Assembly (NCBI GenBank): GCA_963995505.1
Contig: OZ023187.1
Span: forward strand, 12,611,176-12,675,175
DNA: 64,000 bases
Direction of reading: 5' to 3'
Source: Hypericum androsaemum
Lineage: Eukaryota > Streptophyta > Magnoliopsida > Malpighiales > Hypericaceae
Of the stretch, positions 10,520-22,132 are shown one piece after another; the stretch's first letter is position 1; every line of letters starts with the position of its first letter. The translations under genes were made by a program, and so were the position numbers. The notes beneath the pieces are model-generated. The model saw only the letters and a list, made by a program, of their open reading frames with translations. It was not told where the DNA came from and did no database searches.

Positions 10520-13500
10520 TTGAACGAGGAGGTTCTCATTGTGAGGGCTAACGGCGCTGAGGCCGTGATGCCGGGTCATAGACACTCAATGCCACTGCCT
10601 TATTCTCATATTGAGAAATCGGAAAAGTTCAAGAGTAGAAATTTCAAGAGATTGCAACAAAAATTGTTGTTCTACTTGACCACCTTGAACTTGAGCCGGT
10701 ATATCGAGGAGGAGAAACTTAAAGAAAATTTGAGTGATCCGCAACAAACTGCGATCCACAATGCATGGGTACATGAGGATTACCTATGTCACAACTATAT
10801 ATTGGGTTCTCTCAACGATACGCTTTACGGCGTGTACTATACCAAAGAAATGTCAAAGGATCTTTAAGAATCGTTGGAGCACAAATATAAGGTTGACCAC
10901 GCCGGTGTAAAGAAATTTGTGGCCGGGTGCTTCCACGACTATCGGACGGTCGATGGAAAGCGCATTGCGGAACAATGCGAAGAGTTGTAATTGATCTTCC
11001 ATGATCTTGCCATGGAGGAGATGGCCATCAATGATGCCCTCCAAGTGGCGATGATGATTGAGAAATTACCACCATCTTGGAAGGACTTCAAGATGTACCT
11101 CAAGCACAAGAGGAAGAAGATGACTCTCGAGGACCTTATCCGAAGGTTACGCATCGAGCAAAACAACCGAAAGATTGATAAGAAACCAGGTGGCATGGTT
11201 GCTAAGGCCAATGTGGTCGAGACAGGGGGGAGCTACTGTGGAAACAAGCGAAAATGCTCAAATGATTCTAAGAGAGATGCTCAGAACAAGAGCTTTATTA
11301 ATGCCTACTTTGTTTGCAACAAGACTGGCCATCGAGCCAAAGATTGCTAGAAACGTCTAGCCGCAGAGGGCAAGAAGATGGCAGGACCAAGCAAGGGCAA
11401 GAAGAAAAAGCCTGCCAACGTTAATATCGCGGAGGCTAGCTTGAGCTCTGACCTTGATGAGATGCACGTTACGGCCGTTGTGTTCGAGGTAAACCTCGTG
11501 GGTCAAAATTCGAAGGAATGGTGGATGGACACGGGGGCTACCCGCCACATTTGTGCCAACAAATGGATGTTTAAGAACTATCAATCGGTCGATGATGAGA
11601 ACTGCTACATGGGAAATTTCACAGTCTCGAAGGTTGAAGACAAAGGGACGGTCATGCTGAAGATGACCTCGGGCATGGAGATGACCTTGACTGATGTGCT
11701 GCATGTGCCAGAGATCTGGAAGAATCTTATCTCCTGAGTGGTGCTCAACAAGAGGGGCTTTCGGCTCATGTTCGAGTCAGACAAGGTCATCATGTCTAAG
11801 GGAGGGATGTTCGTTGGCAAGGGCTACTTGACCAACAACCTTTTTAAGATGAGTGTAATGACTTTAGCTCCCAAGGCAAAGTCTAGTGATAAGATTGATG
11901 TGGGTGCCGCCAATAAGGCTAGCACGAGCAATAATGTAATGAATGTTGTCGATAAGGCCAATGAGAAAGTGAAGGTTACTTTTTCTCACGAGTTGTTACA
12001 TTTATGGCTTGGTAGACTAGGCCATGTGAATTATAAGTCTTTGCAAAGGCTAATATCACTTAACCTACTACCGAAGTTTAACATCGATCACAAACATAAG
12101 TGCGAGACTTGTGTTGAGGCCAAGTACGCTAAAACATCTTCCCACTCGATTGAGCGAAGCACAGAACCGTTGAATTTAATCCATACCTATGTATGTGATT
12201 TAAAATACGTACAAATGTGTGGCGGTACAAATTATTTTATACTTTTATCGATGATTGTACGAGATATTGCTATGTCTACTTGATGAGAAGTAAAGATGAA
12301 GCAATAAACATGTTCATTCATTATAAGAATGAAGTTGAGAACCAACTTGACAAGAAGATCAAAAATCTTCGAAGTGACCGAGGTGGTGAATATGAATCCC
12401 CATTTGCACAAGTATGTGCTGAGAATGGAATCATTCATCAAACCACGACGCCTTATTCTTCCGAGCAAAATGGTGTTACAGAAAGAAAGAATATGACGCT
12501 TAAGGAAATGATGAATGCAAATGGGGATTTATATTCACCACCTTAGGGGGGGGGAGATGTGCTTTTGGCCAACTTTGTGCTCAACAGGGTACCGCACAAA
12601 AAGTTGGATAAAATACCTTATGAATTGTGGAAAGGTCATGCACCTAGCTACAAATTCTTAAAGGTTTGGGGATGTCTCGCTAAGGTTCCAATTCCACCTC
12701 CTAAAAGGACAAGGATAGGACCCAAGACAGTGGATTGTGTATTTATCGGTTATGCACAAGATAGTGCGGCATATCGATTCCTAGTACACAAGTCAGATAA
12801 CTCTGATGTCTACGTAAATACTATCATTAAAGCTAGTCATGCTTCATTTTTCGAGAAAATCTTTCCTCACAAAGCTCAAACTGAAGTTGACTGTCAAGTT
12901 GATCATAGTGGGAGCAATGTGGGGGGAGAGGAATCTCAAGATGAAGTTGAAGAACCTAGACGTTGGAAAAGGGCTAGGAAAGAAAATTCCTTTGGATCTG
13001 ACTTCCTAACTTATCTGTTAGAGAAAGATCTTATGACCTACAAAAAAATAATGTCCTCTACAGACTCTGCTCTTTGGAAGGAAGCGGTGAATAGTGAGAT
13101 AGAGTCTATCTTACCTAATCATACTTGGAAACTAGTGGATCTACCTCCAGGTAGCAAACCACTAGGCCACAAGTGGATCTTCAAAAAGAAGATGAAGCCT
13201 GATGGTACGGTAGATAAGTACAAGGCAAGACTTGTAGTTAAAGGCTACAAGCAAACTGAGGGTGTTGATTATTTCGATACATATGCTCCTGTCTCCAGAA
13301 AAATATCTATTAGGTTAGTCATAGCCTTGGCGGCTTTATTTTACCTGGAGATCCATCAAATAGATGTGAAGACGGCCTTCCTTAATAGAGATTTGGAAGA
13401 GGAGATTTACATGGAACAGCCCGAAGGGTTTGTGGTCCAGGTAAAGAATATAAGGTGTGTAAACTTATAAAATCCTTGTATGGATTAAAACAAGCACCTA

Positions 13501-14564
13501 AATAATGGCACGAAAAGTTTGATAGTGTAATGATATCTAACGGGTTTCAGATAAACTAATATGATAAATGTGTCTACGTAAAAGGAGACGATAACGACTA
13601 TATGATAGTATGTCTCTACGTAGATGACATGTTGATCGTGGGTAATACTGATAATATCAAAATTATCAAGAGAATATTGTCGCAAAATTTTGACATGAAA
13701 GATTTGGGACAAGCTGATATAATACTTGGGATGAAAATTACTAAGACTTCAGACGGTTACGCACTTTTTTAAGGTTACTATGTCAAAAAAATACTTGACA
13801 ATTTTGATAAGGATAGCAATGTAATTGCCAGAACTCCTACAGAAGTGGTGTCAAGTCTCTGCAAGAATCGTGGAGATAGTGTGCGATAACTAGATTATTC
13901 TAGAATTATAGGTAGTCTAATGTACCTCATGGACTGTACTAGACCAGATATCACAAACTCGATAAATAGATTATCGAGATATACGGGTAATCTCAATGAT
14001 GAACATTGGAGAGCGATAGTTAGAGTCCTTAGATACCTAAGGTACACTACTAACTATGGATTATACTATACGAGACATCCGGCCATTCTGGAAGGGTATT
14101 CAGATGCGAATTGGAACTCGGACTCCAAGAATATAAAATCCACGAGCGGATACATATTTACAATTAGAGGAGCAGCGGTCTCGTGGAGATCATACAAACA
14201 AACTTGCATTGCTAGATCAACTATGGAATCAGAATTCATAGCGTTGGATCTAGCAACTGAAGAGGCAGATTGGCTCTGAATTTTCTTGGAGGATGTCCCA
14301 ATGTGGTCTAAACCTGTGGCTTCTATTAGCGTGCACTGTGATAGTCAGTCAACTATTAGAAGAGCACAAAGTAATGTGTATAATGGAAAGTCTAGATACA
14401 TACATCGTAGACATAAATCTATGAGAACGTTATTGAGAACGGGTGTAATTTCTTTAGACTATGTAAAGTCAAAAGAGAACATCGCAGATCCATTAACTAA
14501 AGGTCTAACGAGAGACCAAGTGGAGGTATCATCGAGGAGAATAGAATTAAAGTCCACGAAATGA
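10520..14564 (+). pseudogene. Decayed copia gag-pol of element 2
   Basis: Gag relics lie at 10520-11350 with a damaged zinc knuckle whose first Cys is Tyr (Y-x2-C-x4-H-x4-C). The protease keeps DTGATRHIC (11378-11737). Then come the pre-integrase region with HKHKCETCVEAK (11738-12283), the integrase core with LRSDRGGEY (12217-12546) and a poly-G tract at 12546-12555 that breaks the frame. The integrase C-terminus runs into reverse transcriptase (12559-13470 and after), with YVDD at 13617-13628, followed by RNase H at 13920-14564. Several stops look like CAA/CAG to TAA/TAG changes, the pattern expected from C-to-T decay. The product was a copia polyprotein related to that of the reverse-strand element. 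Confidence 0.9.
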
Positions 14565-15157
14565 CCTAAACCCATGATGGCAACCCAACCTGGATCATAA
14601 ACCCCGATATGCAGGTTCAATGGGACAACCAAATTGTGAAGCTAGGGTCGAACAAAGCACTCGAGAAATTGAGTTCCCTACTTATTCCTATGATAAAAGA
14701 GTGACAGACTTGTCCATAAGAAGGTTAAGCTTTAAGCTTTAAGCTTTTAATGATCCTTATACTTCGAGTATATATAAGTGGGGTATGACAGGATACTCCT
14801 TATAAGAGATTACTTATATCGAATGTGAAGGGACCGCTTCTATGAGATGAGTTAAGGGCTAAATCTCTAGAGCATTCGATGAAGTTTCCAAGGCAGTCCA
14901 GGGCCAAAATGGACAACAACGAAAGAACCGAGTAGTAGTTTGAGAAGGAGTTGTGTGGGTACCTTTGTCTTGGTATACATATAACGTCGAACAGTTCAAG
15001 GCATCGCGTCCACTGCTTGGCAAGTATATCCGAAGGTATTTTACTAAGGAAGATTCAAGGCTTTCAACCACCTTTCCTGATGCAACAACATCTCGCAGAA
15101 CTCCAAGTTGCATGTAGCATTGGTAGGCTCATGTCATATAAGCCATTTTGCATTCAT

Positions 15158-15166
15158 GTGGGGGAT
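15158..15166 (+). other. Polypurine tract of copia element 2
   Basis: GTGGGGGAT abuts the 3' LTR start TGTTGG and is identical to the tract of the reverse-strand copia element. Confidence 0.8.
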
Positions 15167-15510
15167 TGTTGGAGAATTGGTTTTATAACCAAAGAAGAGA
15201 TGGCCCAATACAAGTGAGTGTATTGGGCTTTGGGCACAAGTATTTAATTAGAGGGAGAATCTTAATTAAATATAATAACTAAGTAATTAGTGGGCAACTT
15301 TGAGCTAATGATATATAACACTTGCAAAAATTTGATTCTCGGGGTGAATAAAAATTGGCTTTAAAGTGGTATGACTATAATTGAGATAAAGGCAATCCCA
15401 CATTGGTTAGCGCACCATGCTGAGACAAGTTTATAAGGAACTAGATTTCTAGCATGTGTAAACTGGTGGAGAAAGGAGAAGCTTCTCGCGCCGTCCGTCC
15501 GTCCTTCCGG
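15167..15510 (+). repeat. 3' LTR of copia element 2, first part (cut by Athila)
   Basis: Matches the 5' LTR from its first base for 344 bases, then switches to Athila LTR sequence after GTCCTTCCGG. It shares with 22133-23286 the loss of the 78-bp block seen in the 5' LTR. Confidence 0.88.
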
Positions 15511-16964
15511 TGATGAGTGTGAAAACACTCTATCATCTATGTATGTTTTAGTATCGATTTTCCATTGTTTCTATTGCTTTTGTTTGTTCTTCATTGTCGT
15601 AATGTCATTTATCGTGCATTGTTTGTTTTAGTGTAGTCTTATGTTTTTGTTGCATTTTCTTCATGCTAGGAGATTTGGTGAGGTGAAGTGGAAGAAGTGA
15701 AGTCACCTTGGGTCATCGTATGCGATTTTATTTTCCGGGAGGAAGGACGCTTAATCGAGACCTCGAAGACGAGGAAGGACGCTTAATCGAGACCTCGAAG
15801 ACGTGGGTGAGGTGGACCTCTTGTGACTCCAATGCTGATAACTTTCTCATCCGAAGTCCGATGGAGATGAATGAGATGGCTCTGGAAAGAAGACATCCGG
15901 GGCTACAACTTTATCTCTAATGGTCTTCTTCAAATTCGGAGTCTAAGAGGGGAGAACGCTGGATTCAATGTCGTGGTTTAATTCTGTCAAGATTTTATCA
16001 CAAGTGGGCCGAATTTGAAGACTTGTTTTAGGCCCATTTTGGGCTTTAATTGTAATTTCGTGGCTGAGACATTTTGGGGGGAAAAATCTTTTATAAAAGC
16101 CTTTGCTTGGCTTTCCTTTAGAAAAACATTAGATATTTTGGTAACAACTCTCCACTAACTCTTAGATTTGGAAGAAAACTTGGTGAACCTTGGAAAGGAG
16201 GATATTGAGGAAGCTTTGAAGATCATCTTGAGCTTTCTCTTACTCCCTCTTTTGTTCATGTTTTGCTTGCATAGTTTAATGAATATGTTGAGCTATTTGG
16301 TGAATATGTGTGAGTAGTTGATTAGTGAGTTTGGTGCCTTGATGGCACCTACTTAGCCAATGGTTTAGGGAGTTAACATGCCTAGGTATGTGTACTAGTT
16401 AATGAGCTTAATGCTTTATCTCGTTTGATCACCTTGATGATGAACTTGGTTAATGTTAATCGCCGAGAGGGGTTAGGATTAACAGACCATTTAACTAGTT
16501 GAGTAGAAACCTATTGTTGAGAGATCACCTTAGGTGACTAGTTGTCCAAAGGATGGTGATTATAGTTGGTGATTAGTTAGATTAGATGGCTAATTTGTCG
16601 CAAGAGCGTGGTTGGTTCTTCTAAGTCTAGTTAAGAATCGATTTAGACTAGTTTGTCGCGAGAGCGTTGATTAGTTGCCTTCAAAACATCCGGACCATAT
16701 CATGAACTTAATAAACCTCATAAGCCATTTGGTTATTTAGGTTGTCATTGGTACCATGCTCACTCTTGTTTTAAGTGTTTAAATTAGAGCCTTGTTTAGT
16801 TGCAATTTTATTTCAAGTAGCATATCGTGTTTGGAATTGACACCTCCATTTCTTATAGTCCTAAACTAGTGGTAGAGTCGAGTTTGCGGCCTAGCTTAGT
16901 CCTTGTTGGACGACAATCCCTTACTTACTCATTATTGCAAGAGGGGTGAAAACCCATCCTTTCA
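15511..16964 (+). repeat. Athila 5' LTR
   Basis: A 1454-bp sequence from TGATGAGTGTG to CCTTTCA, directly before AT and the primer site. It holds a perfect 32-bp tandem duplication near 15740-15803 (core GGACGCTTAATCGAGACC). No second copy exists in the window, so LTR length is inferred from the TG/CA ends and the primer site. Confidence 0.7.
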
Positions 16965-16966
16965 AT

Positions 16967-16984
16967 TGGCGCCGTTGCCGGGGA
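16967..16984 (+). other. Primer-binding site, tRNA-Asp type
   Basis: TGGCGCCGTTGCCGGGGA is complementary to the 3' end of plant tRNA-Asp and lies two bases after the LTR end, as in Athila-type elements. Confidence 0.85.
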
Positions 16985-17103
16985 TTAAGTACTAGACGCT
17001 TAATTAGGCTTACGAACTTGGATTGGGATATTTATTTTCTGTTTACTTAGTTACTGTTACTTAGTGCCTTTGTTGTTTGTCTTACAAGGTACTTATTTAT
17101 CGC

Positions 17104-18759
17104 ATGCGCTCAACTCGCTCAACGCACCACATTCCGATCGGAGTAGACGTTGACATTGGATACTTGGAAAGGGTATTGCGACAAGAGAGAAGGACACAAG
17201 CAAGGATGAATCAACAACCTCATGTGCAAGAAGCTCCACAAGGAGCTCCGCAAGCCGATGCGCAAGGAGTTGGAGTTCCTCGAAGGTCTCTCATGGACTA
17301 TGCTAGGCCCACCTTGAGAGGGGCAATGTCTGGAGTTCCTAGGCCTACTATTCAAGCTAACACCTTCGAGATCAAGCCAGCGGTGATTCACATGCTCCAA
17401 GCTTCGGTCCAATTCTATGGATTACCGAATGAAGATCCCAACGACCATATTGCTAATTTTCTAGAGATAGCCGACACCTTCAAGCACAATGGAGCTATCG
17501 ACGATGCTGTGAAGCTGAGGTTGTTCCCATTTACCTTGAAGGACAAAGCAAAGATATGGTATAAGGATCTAGTTGGGACAATAATTACGACATGGGAAGA
17601 GCTAGCTAATGCCTTCCTTGACAAATATTTTCCCTTCTCCAAGACAAATAGACTCGTGAAGGACATTAACAACTTTCAACAATTCGAGAATGAGTCATTG
17701 AGTGAAGCTTGGGAGAGATTCAAGGGATTATAAAGAAGTTGTTCACACCACAATATATCAGAGGAATCTTTACTCCAAACTTTTTACTTTGGTCTTGGAC
17801 CCTCTACAAAGGGGACGGTTGATGCTGCCTCTAATGGATCCTTTTTAAGAAGAGAGAGAGATGTTGCCTACCACATCGTGGAAGAATTAGCAGCTACAAA
17901 CATCCTTATGGCAAATAAGAGAGGAAGACAACCTATTAGCCAGGAAAAGGGAGTGATTGATGTTGATGTTGCCTCCTCTATTCAAGCCTAATTGGCATTG
18001 TTGGTAAGAAAAGTGAACGATCTTAACTTGAACAAAACCAATGCGGCAGCCGTAAGGACGACTTGTGAAGCGTGTGGAAATGTTGGCCACGAGATGCAAG
18101 AATGTTCTATGATGAACACAGAAGTGGCGCAAGCACACTTTGTTAGTGGCCAAGGCCAAGGCCAAGGTCAAGGGGCAAATAGGATGGGAAATAATCCCTA
18201 TTCCTCCACCTACAATCTGGGGTGGAGAAATCACCCAAATTTCTCTTGGAAGGGAGGAAATAGTGGCGAAAATATGGCGATGGTCCCTGATAAAGGACCT
18301 CCTCTTTAGTATCAACCTCAAGGGCCCCCTCCGAGTTTCCAACCACTTGCGTTCTTGACAGATAGAATGGGCGCTATGGAGGAGAAGTTTGAGAAGATGG
18401 ATAAGTTTATGCACGAAGTTGGAGGTGTGGTTAGTCAACAAGGCCAAATTTTGGCCGCTATACAACAACAAAGCTCAAGGCAAGATAACTTTGAACAAAT
18501 CCTCAAGGGTCAAGCAACCGCCATGCATAATATAGAGAGACAACTTGGAGAAATTGCAAAGGCGAGTGCCCACAGAGCGTCCGGTTCTCTTCCTAGCTCC
18601 ACGGAAGTGTATCCTCGAGAAAATATGAGTGCAATTTCTTTGAGGAGTGGTAAGGAAATAGCTTCTCAAGAGGCAACCCGGAAGAACAATGACGATCCTA
18701 TGGAAGCCATTGAGGAGGAGAAAGAAGTAGAGGCAGAGAGAGAGAAGTCACCCGGTTGA
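17104..18759 (+). pseudogene. Athila gag with zinc knuckle
   Basis: The ATG at 17104 starts a gag frame open to 17733 (LMDYARPTLRGAMSG, then a capsid-like region with DPNDHIANFLEIADTFK). Similar coding sequence continues after the stop and a frame change through 17740-18309, with a CCHC knuckle (C-x2-C-x4-H-x4-C) at 18064-18105. A further open stretch (18355-18759) has a Gln- and Met-rich, coiled-coil-like region and the phrase MSAISLRSGKEI typical of Athila gag ends. In a working element this would be the structural polyprotein. Stops at 17731 and 17988 and a frameshift inactivate it. Confidence 0.82.
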
Positions 18760-18781
18760 GAGTGCTGAAGAAGAAGTCTAC

Positions 18782-19648
18782 GTGCCACCACCACCTAAAG
18801 CTTCTCGACTACCATTCCCTCAAAGAGTGAAGAAGAAGAATGTGATGGATGACAAATTTATTGGCTTCATGGAGAAGATGAAGAACATCCAGATCCGTGT
18901 TTCTTTTCTTGAGATGTTGGATCAATTACCGCAATACTCGAAGTTTCTCAAGGAACTCATTACTAAGAAGAGAAAGTGGAAAGATGGCGAGACGGTAGCC
19001 CTCACAGAGAAATATAGCTCTCTCGTCTCCAAAGATCTCCCAACAAAGCTAAAAGATCCAGGGAGTTTTACTATTCCTAGTTTTGTTGGTGATGTTGAGT
19101 TTCCCAAGTGCTTATGTGATTTGGGCGCTAGCATTAACTTGATGCCTTTGTCTATTATAAGAAGACTTGGCTTGTGTGAGGTGAAACCCACTTCTATACG
19201 TCTCCAATTGGCAGACCAAACCATTAAGAAGCCATTCGGGGTTGTGGAGGATGTCTTGTTGAAGATTGATAAGTTTATATTCCTCGTGGACTTTGTGGTG
19301 TTGGATTTCGAAGAGGACAAGAGCTTTCCACTAATTCTTGGCCGACCGTTTCTCAACACGGCACGTGCCTTGGTGGACGTACATGAAGGAAGATTGGTCC
19401 TCCGAATAGGGGAGGAGAAAGTAGAGTTCAAGATGTCTAATGCAATGAGCCACCCTCTTGACGAAGGTGTGTGCATGAAGATTGATATGGTTGATGATTG
19501 CGTCCTCAAGTTGGGCAAGGAGAGCTCATTGAAGATTGAAGGTGGAATAGATGAAAAGTATGATGGAGAACAAGATGAGGATAACTTGGAAGCGTTCATG
19601 GGAAAGCTTATAAAAAAGGTGACCATAAGGATTTGGAGCTTGATTTGA
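18782..19648 (+). pseudogene. Athila protease region
   Basis: A 288-codon open frame carrying the retropepsin-like motif CDLGASINLMPLSII (active Asp in DLGAS, around 19118), followed by VVDFVVLDFEED and PLILGRPFLNTA, the flap and C-terminal motifs of Athila/Tat proteases. The frame is separate from gag because of the frame break near 18757. Downstream pol domains are deleted. Confidence 0.8.
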
Positions 19649-20178
19649 AGTATCCTACTCCACCTTCCATCATTAAGGCTCCAAGCTTGGAGTTGAAAGA
19701 GCTACCCTCCCATTTACGATATGCATTCTTACAGGATGAAGGAAGAAACCCCATTATCGTCTCCAACAAGCTCTCTAAGGAGCAAGAGGAGAAGGTGCTT
19801 GAAGTTGTTAACAAACAGATTAAGGCCATGGCATGCCAAAAATCTGATATGAAGGGGATAAATCCTGACATGATTATGCATTACATCCACTTAGAGGAGG
19901 AAGCCAAGCCGGGAGTGGAAAGGCTTAAGAAGGAGGATAAGAAAAAGAAACATGATGCCCACATCGGGAAGAAGGAGTTCAAGGAAGGTGATCAAGTGCT
20001 ACTCTACAACTCCCGTTTGAAACTTTTTTCGGAAAAACACAAGTCCAAGTGGAGTGGACCTTTCAAGGTGGTAAAATTTTTTCCATTTGGAACCCTCAAA
20101 TTGGAAAGAAGTAATGGAGGAGTCTTCAAAGTGAATGGCCAAAGGTGTAAGATTTACCTTGGTGGTGATGTTGAATGA
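19633..20178 (+). pseudogene. Athila pol remnant, pre-RT segment fused to integrase C-terminus
   Basis: The 181-codon frame starts with the segment that precedes RT in Athila (LKELPSHLRYAFLQDEGRNP), continues through DMIMHYIHLEEEAKP, and then passes into Lys-rich sequence and the integrase C-terminal GDQVLLYNSRLKLF...WSGPFKVVKFFP. The RT, RNase H and integrase core that should lie between are gone, apparently by an in-frame deletion near 19910. The frame was kept across the deletion, as in some non-autonomous Athila families. Confidence 0.75.
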
Positions 20179-22130
20179 AGTTCGGAGGTGCAACCCGTGA
20201 CTTCACCCTCCGATGCATGAAAAAGGGGAGTAAAGTCAAGCTAACGACTATAACTTAGCATGTTTTTGTATTGTCTTTATATTATCATAGTCTATATGTG
20301 TTTTTCTTATTACGTTTATTCTTAGTCGGGTATGATTTTGAAGCATCGATTCATGCTTACGGTATTTCTTTGCATTTTGAAGGTTTTCTCTAGAAGCCAG
20401 GGGCATTTTTGAAGGCACAAGGACACCTCACCTATCATTAGTAAATAAACCATATCTTGGTGCTCGAGCATCCGATAGAGCCACTTCTTGTGGCTATGGA
20501 AATCTAAGAGGTAGGCCTAAAACTTTGTAGTTGATGATTTCTTCTAGTTCGGGGTGGAAGGAGGCTCAAATCGAAGGAATATGGAAAATCGAAAGGGACC
20601 AACTTGCGATCGCAACTCAACTTGCGATCGCAAGTCCTTCATAGTCACAGAAAGTCCCCAAATCGACCCAACTTGCAATCGCAACTCAACTTGCGATCGC
20701 AAGTCCTTCATAGTCACAGACGGGAATCAAAACGACTCGACTTGCGATCAAAAGTTAACTTGCGGTCGCAAGTCCTCAAGCCCGACAGTTCCTATATAAA
20801 AGGAGAAAAATCCCCTGCCGTAAATAGGCCATATCTTGGTGCTCGAGACTCGAATTGAGGTGATTCTTATTGCTATGGAAGGCTAAGAGATAGGCCGATA
20901 ATTTTATAGTTGATGACTTCTTCTAGTTCAGGGTGGAAGGGTCTCAAATCTTTTCCAACTAACCCACTAGAACCCTACCTCCTAAATCCTCCCAATCCAC
21001 GCAACTGATCGATGGAGCAAGGTCTCAGAGGTAATGCCCACCATAAATGCCCAAAATAAACAAATAGAGCGGGAACTTTGACATCAAGGCTATTACATCT
21101 AGCAAATGGTAGAGCGATCCGAATACAACATCCCACCACCACCACCACCATCTCCAACTCAAGACTAAGGGAAGTTTCCTATCACTTTATTTTTCTTTAG
21201 TTATTTTCTTGTCTTCGTGATGTTTTGAGTTTGCTATATCTTTGTGATGTCTTGTTCTTTATGTTTGATTGATGTTCATGCTTAGTTCTTAATACATTTG
21301 TTAGTATAGCTTAATTATTTATTTGTCTATGTACTCCCTATACCTTGAGGACAATGTGTTTTTCAAGTGTGGGGGTGTGGTTCCACTTAGGAATCCTTTG
21401 TGTGTTTAGGTCTAGGTTGTTTTGTTAGGCATTGATTTGGCATGAATTTTCAAAATTTGACCCCCTTCAAAATTCTTTAACTTTTGTTAGAAGCCTACTA
21501 CACACCTAGTTAGGAAATGAACTCGAGCACAAGGCCTAAGAACTTGTAGAAATCTCACCCTCGGTTGTTTAGACTAGTGGTCTCATTATGTAGATTAGAC
21601 TAGAGGGTTGATGAGTGACCTGGTGAGGAACTTTGAGCCGAAGGAGGAGACAAGCGTCTTCATTTATTCATGAGGTGCCTACATGAGTTCAGTTGATCGA
21701 GGTATCCTACTAGTACTTGACTTGGTCTTGGTTGTGTGGCGTTAGTGAATGAAGGGGGCTAATCCTTTGAAATTGAGCCTAGAGCTTTAGAGCCAAGAAC
21801 CTTTATATCCATTGCTTTAACCTATTGAGCCAGCCATTCATTGATCATATTATATGTATACCAACTTTAAGCCTTATATCCACCATCCTCCCGACCTTTG
21901 GTCATCCGATCCGAGGACACTTAAGTTTACATTTTTTTTGGGAAATGATATCTATTGGGTTTAGTTGGTAGCTTAGTGTTCATGTGGGTTAATTTATTGG
22001 AAATTTGGGTAGTTGAGAGGCCATACAAAGAAGCCGAGTTTTTGCCTAGAAAATGCCAAGTTTGTGTTTGAAAGAAAAAAAAGAAAAAAAAGAAAGAAAA
22101 GAAGAAAAGAAAAAAAAAGAAAAAAAGGGG
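20179..22130 (+). other. Athila 3' non-coding region with internal repeats
   Basis: Contains a direct duplication (20443-20569 and 20821-20945, about 125 bp each) that brackets an array of ACTTGCGATCGCAA-like repeats (20601-20780) and a TATATAAAAG sequence near 20798. The phrase TTGAGGACAATGTG followed by GTGTGGGGGTG near 21350-21375 is characteristic of Athila/Tat 3' regions. It ends in the purine tract 22067-22137. No protein is supported. Confidence 0.65.
20601..20780 (+). repeat. Palindromic GCGATCGC-type repeat array
   Basis: Two nearly identical blocks of about 87 bp, each with a pair of TTGCGATCGCAA or one-base variants, then a third degenerate block (TTGCGATCAAAA, TTGCGGTCGCAA). Spacer text GTCCTTCATAGTCACAGA recurs between them. 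Confidence 0.85.
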
Positions 22131-22132
22131 AA

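Larger units (their letters stand above)
15511..22130 (+). mobile_element. Internally deleted Athila-type (Ty3/gypsy) element lacking a 3' LTR
   Basis: A 5' LTR (15511-16964) is followed by a tRNA-Asp-type primer site, gag, a zinc knuckle and an Athila-type protease. Reverse transcriptase, RNase H and most of integrase are missing: an open frame at 19633-20178 passes from the protein segment before the RT domain to an integrase C-terminal segment (GDQVLLYNSRLKLF). A long non-coding 3' part follows, ending in an A/G-rich tract at 22067-22137. The 3' LTR expected after that tract is absent; copia LTR sequence begins instead. The element is non-autonomous. Confidence 0.82.

Noticed and set aside
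15740..15805. Short direct repeats as a CRISPR-like array
   Set aside because: Only two units of 32 bp with no spacers, inside an Athila LTR of a plant genome.
20601..20700. GCGATCGC repeats as a sign of cyanobacterial DNA
   Set aside because: The octamer is abundant in cyanobacteria, but here it lies in a tandem array inside an Athila element with plant sequence on both sides.
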